Part shown: positions 57,110 to 64,000 of the stretch, piece after piece
Position numbering within the stretch: the stretch's first letter is position 1
How the letters are laid out: each line of letters begins with the position of its first letter
Assembly: GCA_009787625.1 (NCBI GenBank)
Contig: WQSX01000007.1
Location: forward strand, 1-64,000
Source: Oscillospiraceae bacterium
Lineage (GTDB): Bacteria > Bacillota > Clostridia > Oscillospirales > Oscillospiraceae
DNA length: 64,000 nucleotides
Direction of reading: 5' to 3'
The notes under the pieces: model-generated
What the model was told of the DNA's origin: nothing
The model's database searches: none
Seen by the model: the letters and a program-made list of their open reading frames with translations, nothing else
Position numbers and translations under genes: made by a program

Positions 57110-57568
57110 CTATAGCATCATGTCAAGTAAGAGCCCTCTTATGTCGTCTATTGCGTTTAGAACTTCAAGTTGGTCTGATTGTTCTTTCATAACCTCTTTT
57201 GCAAGTTCGTCTAAACGCTTGTCGATAACCCTTACTGTGGCTATATATCGATGCCTTCCTCGGGAAGCGTATGAATCTTCCCTAGAGAAAGTATATCCGT
57301 TACTGACGATTTCGTCAAGAAAATCTCTTATTAATCGACGATATTTTTCAAATTCACGTACATCAACCCTGTCACCAAGCTTCTTTCCCTGCTCTTCTAT
57401 CTGCTCACGCATAGTGGCGAGTTTTTCATTGTGCATCTCGTTTGTGAGCTGTGTGAGTGTTCTGCTAAACACCTTGGTGTCGCCGTCACCCTGACCACCC
57501 GCATCGGTACTGCGTACCGCTACAGTTCCCGTCTCGGTGGCTTTTTGCCCTTGAACTCTCATGCTCAT
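57110..57568 (-). CDS. YaaR (DUF327) family protein
   Basis: FEKYRRLIRDFLDEIVSNGYTFSREDSYASRGRHRYIATVRVIDKRLDEL. Confidence 0.82.
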   Translation of the reverse strand: MSMRVQGQKATETGTVAVRSTDAGGQGDGDTKVFSRTLTQLTNEMHNEKLATMREQIEEQGKKLGDRVDVREFEKYRRLIRDFLDEIVSNGYTFSREDSYASRGRHRYIATVRVIDKRLDELAKEVMKEQSDQLEVLNAIDDIRGLLLDMML

Positions 57569-57618
57569 TGTATGTTACCATCCTTTTGTGTCAACACTAT
57601 GTCAAATTTATGTCAAAT

Positions 57619-58068
57619 TTATGTCTTTTTGTCAAACATTTCAGAGCTTGTCGGCACTGCCTGTGCATATCCGCCGATACCTTTTCTCTGCGCACTCTGC
57701 TTTCCGATTTTTTCTTTTTGTGTTGTGGACTTATGACTGAGCATTTCAATATTTCTCTCATTTGACTCTTTGCAGGTTTGCAGAAGATATTTTATTTCCT
57801 CTTTGAGGTTTTCTATTTCGCGCACCGGTTTAAGGCTTGATGAAGAAACGTAGGATTGCATCAGTTCTTGTGATTCCTGATGCAATCCATTGATTTTTTC
57901 TATGAGTTCCTGCCTACGTTCGAGCAGTTTTTCAAGTCCGTCAAACTCATCCATTTCAATTTGCCGAGTTTGCTCATCCGTGAGCTCTTTTATGTTCTCT
58001 AACAGTTTTAATTCATCGTCAAGCAGTTTTGTAAGTCTCGTCGCTTTTTCAAAAAAGTTATCGCTCAC
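57619..58068 (-). CDS. FlgN/FliT-like flagellar chaperone
   Basis: Coiled-coil ORF between fliS and yaaR; LLERRQELIEKINGLHQE. Confidence 0.6.
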   Translation of the reverse strand: MSDNFFEKATRLTKLLDDELKLLENIKELTDEQTRQIEMDEFDGLEKLLERRQELIEKINGLHQESQELMQSYVSSSSLKPVREIENLKEEIKYLLQTCKESNERNIEMLSHKSTTQKEKIGKQSAQRKGIGGYAQAVPTSSEMFDKKT

Positions 58069-58487
58069 GCTAACTCCTCTCCAAGCTTAACAGTACCTCT
58101 GTTCATTGTGCTTATTTGTTTCCATGCATCCCTGATGTTGTCAACCATATCTATTACAGAGTCTAAAGCCTCAGCTTCTTTTCTCGTGTTTGCCTGAACC
58201 AACGTGGTCAAAGCGTAGTCGTAAAGGCTCATGAGTTCTTTGGATATGTCGTAGCTCATGTCAAGGCTGTTAATCAGTTCTGTGACAATCAGTTGCGCCT
58301 TAACCAGATGCTTGTGAGCGAGGGCAACATCTTTTTTTACGATTCCGCGTTTTCCAAGTATGACGTTTTTCTTCAGAGCATCATACAGCATAACTATCAG
58401 ATCAACAGGCCCGGCTGTCAATACGTCTTGTTTTTTGTATGCATCTTGCGGACGCGTGTTTAACATTACCATACCTTGTTGTTGCAT
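58065..58487 (-). CDS. fliS: Flagellar export chaperone FliS
   Basis: DAYKKQDVLTAGPVDLIVMLYDALKKNVILGKRGIVKKDVALAHKHLVKAQLIVTELINSLDM. Confidence 0.93.
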   Translation of the reverse strand: MQQQGMVMLNTRPQDAYKKQDVLTAGPVDLIVMLYDALKKNVILGKRGIVKKDVALAHKHLVKAQLIVTELINSLDMSYDISKELMSLYDYALTTLVQANTRKEAEALDSVIDMVDNIRDAWKQISTMNRGTVKLGEELA

Positions 58488-58548
58488 ATTTCACCTATTC
58501 CTTGCAAATTTACCCTCTTATTCCCAAACGAGGAACACACTCTAAAGC

Positions 58549-60633
58549 TTAGCCCATGCCGAGCATTGAATTGAACCACTGTCCTTGATTTTGCATATTT
58601 GACATTGCCACTTCCATCGCCGCAAACTGTCTGAAGAGTCTATCCTCTTCTGCGAACATTCTCGCTTCCATTCTTTCAATCTGCTCGTTAGTACGTCTTA
58701 ATGAATCTTCAAGACCTCTCAGCGAATCGGGTTGAGAAACATTCACAAATTGACCGAAGAGGCTATCAAGCCTGTGTATAAGTCCAACACCTTGGGGACC
58801 GTCAGGTCCTGATTCGATTCTTGCAAAGATGTCTGCAACCATGTCGGGATCACTTTCGAGAGCCGCTCTGAGCCTATCTTCGTCGATGATAATTTGCCCG
58901 CCGGTTCCCTCTGAATGTCTGCCGGTTGAGAGACCGATTTGTGATGCGCTCATTCCCATGCCTTGTATTTCGTCAAAGAACGCTCTGCGTATGCTTACAG
59001 TGAGTCTTTCGAGGGAAGGATCGTTACGCATGATACCGATTCTTGCAACTGAGTTCCAGTCCTCGATTTCCCGCTCGGACATGTTAGCCATTTCATCACG
59101 AGTCAGCGGTCTGTATGTGCGTTGCGCTCTTGACTGCCGCTCAGATGTGAGAGTTTCAAGCCTTTGAACTATTTCATTGTAAGCATTGATGAAATCCCTG
59201 ATTCTGTTGAACGGTTCTTCAGCATCACGTCTGAAAGATACATTGATTGGGGGGTCATCGGCTCCTGTTGTCTCGTTGAGTGTAATTCTGACTCCGCGGA
59301 AATCTATTGTGTTGCTGTAGCTCATGATTGTTTCACCGTTTATTGTGACACTTGCTCTACTTCCGTCTTGTGTGTCGAAATTCGCGGGAGCTGATAAATC
59401 ATCAGGGTCGACTCCGGCAAGCAGTCTCATGAGGTCTCCGGGGGCATTTGCTCCATTTTGAACACTTATTGTAGAAGTATCACCTATTGTGTTTGATTCA
59501 AATGTGAATCTGTCGGTGAGTCTGTCATATGTCATTGTGACTCCGGCGCCACTTCTGTTGACCGCAGTGGTCATTTGATTGATTGTATCGTGTGAGTTGA
59601 TTGTGACATTAACAGCATTATCGCCCGTACCAAAGGTTAGCGACGTTTGGAACGCAAGGCGAGTACCTTCCATGTTGTCGCCAAGTCTGATGTTATCGGT
59701 GCTTCCGGTATTTGCCATTCTTGTTATTTCGGTCGTTTGGCGAACTCCATCTTCGTATAAAGCCAAACCATCCGGACCATACAGACCAACCGTTGCGGTT
59801 TGTGTCCATTGCACTGCATTTGAATTGATGTTGACCGAGAAAAGGTTTGCATTGTTTGCGTCCGGATCTGCGCTGGCAAGTTCAGTCACAGAGACCGTGC
59901 CATCTTCCGCCCTTGCCAACATGAAATCTCGACCATCCCACTCAAAGTTTTCGATTGCTTCACCTGAGTCCGCCGGCAACTCAACAAAGTCACCGTCCCC
60001 GGGTCCAAAGGTCAGGCGAATGATTCCACCATCACGTTCAAGTTGCGGATGGACTGCATCGGGATCACCTGAAGGGATATTTAACGTGGCTGTCGCATTG
60101 CTCCATGTTGCGTTTCTTACCGAATCTAAGCTGACAGTATTGCCGCCGCCTACGTCTGCATTAAACTCTATTCTTTGATTTCCCGCAAATGTCAGACTGT
60201 CAAGTCTCGCTTGCGGATTAAAGCCCGTGCCGCCTTGAGACACCGCACGGCTTGAAGCCATAGATGCGCCTCTGGCAAGGGAGTTTACTCTGTCAATACG
60301 AAGGTTACCGGGGGATGAACCCGTCAAGGTTGATACCGAAACAGCACTTGCATTGGCTCCTGTAACCGTAGATGTTGTAGAGTTAAATGCGTTGCGGTTT
60401 ACAAGCGGGCTTGAACCCAGGTTTGACATGAACGTCCGTCTCAGGTTCTCAATATCCTGGCGGAGACTGTTGTGTGTCTCTTGGCGCCATTGAACCAACG
60501 TCCTGTCACGCATTCTGTTGTCAATTCTAAATTGATGTAGTCTGAGTGTTTGTTGGACAATCATATCTGTGTCCATACCTGACGCCAAACCCATCATCCT
60601 TATCGGAGTATGTCTGTTCATTGAATTAATCAT
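58549..60633 (-). CDS. fliD: Flagellar filament cap protein FliD
   Basis: IRMMGLASGMDTDMIVQQTLRLHQFRIDNRMRDRTLVQWRQE; FINAYNEIVQRLETLTSERQS. Confidence 0.93.
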   Translation of the reverse strand: MINSMNRHTPIRMMGLASGMDTDMIVQQTLRLHQFRIDNRMRDRTLVQWRQETHNSLRQDIENLRRTFMSNLGSSPLVNRNAFNSTTSTVTGANASAVSVSTLTGSSPGNLRIDRVNSLARGASMASSRAVSQGGTGFNPQARLDSLTFAGNQRIEFNADVGGGNTVSLDSVRNATWSNATATLNIPSGDPDAVHPQLERDGGIIRLTFGPGDGDFVELPADSGEAIENFEWDGRDFMLARAEDGTVSVTELASADPDANNANLFSVNINSNAVQWTQTATVGLYGPDGLALYEDGVRQTTEITRMANTGSTDNIRLGDNMEGTRLAFQTSLTFGTGDNAVNVTINSHDTINQMTTAVNRSGAGVTMTYDRLTDRFTFESNTIGDTSTISVQNGANAPGDLMRLLAGVDPDDLSAPANFDTQDGSRASVTINGETIMSYSNTIDFRGVRITLNETTGADDPPINVSFRRDAEEPFNRIRDFINAYNEIVQRLETLTSERQSRAQRTYRPLTRDEMANMSEREIEDWNSVARIGIMRNDPSLERLTVSIRRAFFDEIQGMGMSASQIGLSTGRHSEGTGGQIIIDEDRLRAALESDPDMVADIFARIESGPDGPQGVGLIHRLDSLFGQFVNVSQPDSLRGLEDSLRRTNEQIERMEARMFAEEDRLFRQFAAMEVAMSNMQNQGQWFNSMLGMG

Positions 60634-60712
60634 AATAATAACACCTCAAATCCTTTTGATTTTAGTTTTTTTGGTCAGTCCTCCTTGACAGACGCAACTA
60701 TCTCTGTATCTT

Positions 60713-60740
60713 TTATCGGAATAAGTGTAATGTTTCTTTA
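60713..60740 (-). promoter_or_regulatory. Candidate sigma-28 promoter upstream of fliD
   Basis: Minus strand TAAA-N16-TCCGATAA. Confidence 0.5.
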
Positions 60741-60758
60741 GCTTTTTTTTAATCTTTT

Positions 60759-62141
60759 TTAGATTTTTTTTCCAAACTTAACTAAAATGCCGTTTAACGT
60801 GTCCATATCGGCATAAACTTGCCCCGACCATGAGCCGTATTCGTAGCTGATATCAGCGTTTGCACCAAGCTGCGGCCCTGCGTTTTTCTTTATCGTGTCA
60901 ACCAACCTGTGCAGAACCGCCTCTGCATTTCTTTTTCCGAGTTCTACATACATTATTGCGAACACTCCGTCTCCCGCATAGGATGGCACGTCAACTTCTC
61001 TGATTGTTGCGCCGATGGTCTTTGCTGCGCTTCGGAGCAGTTCCGCTTGACCTGTGTTGTTTTTATCGCCGCTTTTTACGGAAATCGCTGCAAATGTCAT
61101 GGAGTTGCCGTAGCGGCGCTGTCTGTAGAGTTCTCTGTTTACTTGCTTTTTGAGACCTTCAAGGTTGAACATGTCATATTCAATGTTGAAGCCTGCTATA
61201 TATTCTGCCCACCGCTTTTCGACTTCGCTCTCTTTCTTTGATTTAAAACGCTCGTCAAACGTGCGCGTCAGCTCTGTAACTTCTTTATATCCGAGGAATA
61301 CTCCCCATTTTCCTGCTTCGTTTATAACGAGCTTGTCTACTTCTCCGGACTGCTTCTTGTTGTCGGCGTGGTCGTCCTCTGTGACTACAACGCGAAACTT
61401 TCTGGCGTTAAATGACTTGCTGCCGCCCCATGTAATTACGGCAACCGACGAACCGCCGGCTATGCGGAATTCCCGCATTGGGTACAGCCTTGCAACAGAC
61501 TCACGCCACTCTTTGAATGCTTCAAGGGTGATATTTTTTTTATCGTAACCGCATAAAAAACTATATGCTTTTGCATAATCGAATGCGTTTAAGGCTACAA
61601 AATAGCCCCGTAATGCTTCTCTTGCGTCTTTTTCCGTCTCTTGGCTAACCGTGACCCGCTCCGCTGTTCTTTGTCTCTGTGCTTCTGCGGCTTGTCTCCT
61701 GTGTGCTTCTGCGGTTTGCCTTCTGTGTGCTTCTGCGGCTTGTTTTTTCTGTGCTTCCGTGGTTTGTTGTCTCGATTCCTGCCTGCCTGTAGGCGGTGGG
61801 GGCGGCGGCGTTTTAGGTGGGGGCGGAGGTTGAGTTGGGGGTTTTTTCCACTGTGGAGGCGGTTGCCCGGGTCTTGTGTCTTGGGAGGGGTATCTTTTCA
61901 CAGGGCGGGTGTATGCTTGGCGATTTCTAAAACTCTCTTCCCGCTTGAATTTTTCTCTGAGGACTGTGTATGCGATGTTGATTTGCTTCATCATGTCCTC
62001 AGCGTCAGGGTCGTCACTAATATCGGGGTGATATTCCCTGCAAAGTTTCTTATATGAAGAAGTGACGTCGGACAGTTCAGCACCGAATTTCACTCCCAAA
62101 ACTCTATAAGATTCGAGTAAATTACTCATGTTAAAATCCAT
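60759..62141 (-). CDS. J-domain protein with Pro-rich/Ala-Glu linker and C-terminal degenerate GGDEF-like domain
   Basis: J-domain with HPD (YKKLCREYHPDIS); C-terminal NRELYRQRRYGNSMTFAAISVKSG...IREVDVPSYAGDGVFAIMYVELGKRNAEAVLHRLVDTI. Start could also be Met5 (62129). Confidence 0.75.
   Translation of the reverse strand: MDFNMSNLLESYRVLGVKFGAELSDVTSSYKKLCREYHPDISDDPDAEDMMKQINIAYTVLREKFKREESFRNRQAYTRPVKRYPSQDTRPGQPPPQWKKPPTQPPPPPKTPPPPPPTGRQESRQQTTEAQKKQAAEAHRRQTAEAHRRQAAEAQRQRTAERVTVSQETEKDAREALRGYFVALNAFDYAKAYSFLCGYDKKNITLEAFKEWRESVARLYPMREFRIAGGSSVAVITWGGSKSFNARKFRVVVTEDDHADNKKQSGEVDKLVINEAGKWGVFLGYKEVTELTRTFDERFKSKKESEVEKRWAEYIAGFNIEYDMFNLEGLKKQVNRELYRQRRYGNSMTFAAISVKSGDKNNTGQAELLRSAAKTIGATIREVDVPSYAGDGVFAIMYVELGKRNAEAVLHRLVDTIKKNAGPQLGANADISYEYGSWSGQVYADMDTLNGILVKFGKKI
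61660..61770 (-). repeat. 24-bp tandem repeats inside J-domain protein gene
   Basis: gcttctgcggyttg..(t)ctgtgt repeated about 4x, encoding AEAHRRQ(T/A). Confidence 0.85.
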
Positions 62142-62265
62142 TCCTTCTTTTATAAAAACTATACAATTATCTCATAATGATGTTTCTTTTTCAACATATA
62201 TATTTTAAATTTCGCATAATTTACAGTATCGTCATTTATTCTGTTCAGGAAATCAGTTTTTGCTC

Positions 62266-63015
62266 TCAAACAATTAACCCGACAGGACAATGGTCGCTAC
62301 CGTATATATCCGGTAAAATAAAGGCATTTTTAACCGATTCGGTTAATCTGTTTGAGCCCAGAAAGTAGTCAATGCGCCACCCTACATTGCGCTCCCTTAT
62401 GCCGGGCATGTATGACCACCATGTATAGGCATCTGTTTTGTCCGGGTTTTGATGCCTATAGAAGTCGGTAAACCCACTGTCCAGTAAAATAGTGAATTTC
62501 TCCCGTTCTTCTTTTGTGAAGCCTGCATTTTTTTCGTTTGACTTCGCATTTTTGATATCTTTTTCTGTATGGGCACAGTTTAGGTCTCCGCAAATCAGCA
62601 CGGGCTTCACTTCGTCGAGCTTTTTCAAGTAATCTCTGAAGTCATCTTCCCACCTCATTCGGTATTCAAGGCGCGCAAGTTCTCGCTGTGAGTTTGGAGT
62701 GTAGACATTTACCAGGTAAAAATCCTTATACTCCAATGTTATTATTCTTCCCTCTTTATCATGCTCTTCTATTCTCATTCCGTATGTGTCGGCTATTGGC
62801 TCTTCTTTTGTGAATATGGCTGTGCCTGAGTAGCCTTTTTTCTCGGCACTGTTCCAATACTCTTTATAACCGCTCAGGTCAATTTCAGCCTGCCCTTGTT
62901 GCATTTTGGTTTCTTGCAAGCAGAATATATCTGCATCTATTTCCTTAAACGACTCCATAAAGCCTTTTTTAAGACACGCGCGCAGTCCGTTTACATTCCA
63001 TGAGATTAGCTTCAT
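62266..63015 (-). CDS. exoA: Exodeoxyribonuclease III / AP endonuclease
   Basis: MKLISWNVNGLRACLKKGF; DIFCLQETKMQ; CGDLNCAH; GWRIDYFLGS; YGSDHCPVGL. Confidence 0.95.
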   Translation of the reverse strand: MKLISWNVNGLRACLKKGFMESFKEIDADIFCLQETKMQQGQAEIDLSGYKEYWNSAEKKGYSGTAIFTKEEPIADTYGMRIEEHDKEGRIITLEYKDFYLVNVYTPNSQRELARLEYRMRWEDDFRDYLKKLDEVKPVLICGDLNCAHTEKDIKNAKSNEKNAGFTKEEREKFTILLDSGFTDFYRHQNPDKTDAYTWWSYMPGIRERNVGWRIDYFLGSNRLTESVKNAFILPDIYGSDHCPVGLIV

Positions 63016-63314
63016 CTTTGCATTCCTCTCCGTACTTTTTCTCCGTAGGATTTATCCATTTCGCTGACGAAGGCAAGCACCTTTGCCACTGCATCATACA
63101 TCTCGGGGGCTATTTCGTCACCCACGCTCAGGCTTGATAGCATATTGGTGAGTCCCGGCTCGTGCATAACAGGCACCCCTGATTCTCGCGCAACTTCAAC
63201 TATTTTATCGGCAAGATGACCCTCGCCAAATGCCGATAATATCGGGACATCTGATTCACCGGGATCATAGCTGATTGCTGCGGCTCTCTGTTTTTTTCGT
63301 GGCATTCCTGACAT
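63012..63314 (-). CDS. FlhB C-terminal-domain-like protein (YlqH-type)
   Basis: AAAISYDPGESDVPILSAFGEGHLADKIVEVARESGVPVMHEPGLTNMLSSLSVGDEIAPEMYDAVAKVLAFVSEMD. Confidence 0.85.
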   Translation of the reverse strand: MSGMPRKKQRAAAISYDPGESDVPILSAFGEGHLADKIVEVARESGVPVMHEPGLTNMLSSLSVGDEIAPEMYDAVAKVLAFVSEMDKSYGEKVRRGMQR

Positions 63315-63340
63315 GTTTCACCTGTTGACCTATTCGGTCA

Positions 63341-63997
63341 TCACCATTTTATATCTATTCCGGTTTGCGTTTTCCCTTGGTAGCGCTCTACTGCATTTAG
63401 GGCTGTGAGCGGAGTTGTCTCCTCGCCCAATAGCTTTATGTTTGTGCCTACGAGCTTAAAGCCATCTTCGTCCAGCAGACGGTGGAGCATTACTGTGTTT
63501 TCGTTGAAATGCTCTTTTTCTCTTTCGCCCCGCACTTCCATATTCAGGGTAACTTCTTTACCTTTTATGTTCAGCAGAGCTTCCCAGCGGCCCATAAACT
63601 CTAAATCAATCGCCATGAGTATATTAACATTATCGGGGTCAACCTGTCTACGCCCTTTTCTCTTAAATATATATAAATCTGCCGATTTTTGTTGATCATT
63701 AACAAGCACAGGCATTTGCATATACACAAACTGCTCAATGTTATTTAGCGTGCGAACATGATCCATAAGCCTGTGCGTCTGAGATAAAAGATCCGTTCCT
63801 CTCTGCTGTGCCGAATTTGAAATAGCCTCTTCGAGCATGGCAAGTCTTGCAAAAAGCTCTTCTCTCGCTTGCCTCAAATGAGTTCCCGCATCTGCATCGC
63901 CGACACCTATTCTTGTGAATAATTTTTCAAGTTGCATTTCAAGTGTCTCACCCTCTGTTGCTCCGCCGAACATGTCTCCGGCAACTCTCAGCAGCAT
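63341..63997 (-). CDS. FliK C-terminal-like (YlqG-type) protein, probably truncated by the window edge
   Basis: NILMAIDLEFMGRWEALLNIKGKEVTLNMEVRGEREKEHFNENTVMLHRLLDEDGFKLVGTNIKLL; paired with FlhB-C-like gene. Confidence 0.6.
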   Translation of the reverse strand: MLLRVAGDMFGGATEGETLEMQLEKLFTRIGVGDADAGTHLRQAREELFARLAMLEEAISNSAQQRGTDLLSQTHRLMDHVRTLNNIEQFVYMQMPVLVNDQQKSADLYIFKRKGRRQVDPDNVNILMAIDLEFMGRWEALLNIKGKEVTLNMEVRGEREKEHFNENTVMLHRLLDEDGFKLVGTNIKLLGEETTPLTALNAVERYQGKTQTGIDIKW

Positions 63998-64000
63998 TTC

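Noticed and set aside
61660-61770. 24-bp tandem repeats considered as a non-coding satellite or CRISPR
   Set aside because: In-frame codon repeats encoding AEAHRRQ inside the J-domain gene.
1-64000. tRNA, rRNA, prophage or IS transposase genes
   Set aside because: No recognisable rRNA/tRNA sequence, transposase, integrase or phage structural ORF was found.

Overview
This 64 kb window comes from a low-to-mid GC Firmicutes (Clostridia/Lachnospiraceae-like) genome, judged from gene content. Most of it is a reorganised flagellar/chemotaxis region, largely on the minus strand. Left edge: rpmB, queA, asd-dapA-dapB, an Hpt protein and a REC-HD-GYP protein. First flagellar block: cheV, fliY, fliM, flbD, flgE, flgD, fliK. 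Then an accessory island (~14-22 kb) with an orphan antitoxin, a DUF3887-like lipoprotein, a LytTR/GHKL two-component pair, an archaeal-type AAA ATPase, a secreted repeat protein and a MATE transporter. Further flagellar blocks: motE-like, fliJIHGF, csrA-fliW, flgL, flgK, flgN, flgM, yvyF-like, flgG/flgF-like. A RelE/ParE-type TA module, asnA, FmdB and an MCP follow. Final block: fliA, pilZ, flhG, flhF, flhA, flhB, fliR/Q/P/O, fliE, flgC, flgB, cheR, cheW, yaaR, fliS, fliD, a J-domain protein, exoA, an FlhB-C-like gene and a truncated FliK-like gene. No rRNA, tRNA, CRISPR array or transposase was seen. Main leads: (1) a ~145-bp intergenic element in two full copies, each with a perfect 29-bp inverted repeat whose three differences are all compensated; (2) a flagellar-locus protein joining a J-domain to a C-terminus resembling a degenerate GGDEF domain (AGDGVF); (3) a FliY with four tandem FliM-like N-terminal motifs and a long Pro-rich linker; (4) 16-bp direct repeats at 21-bp period just upstream of a lipoprotein promoter beside a LytTR regulator; (5) a fusion micro-ORF joining a toxin start to an ATPase tail; (6) several families of dispersed palindromic repeats. 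All family assignments are from reading the sequence; no database search was run.
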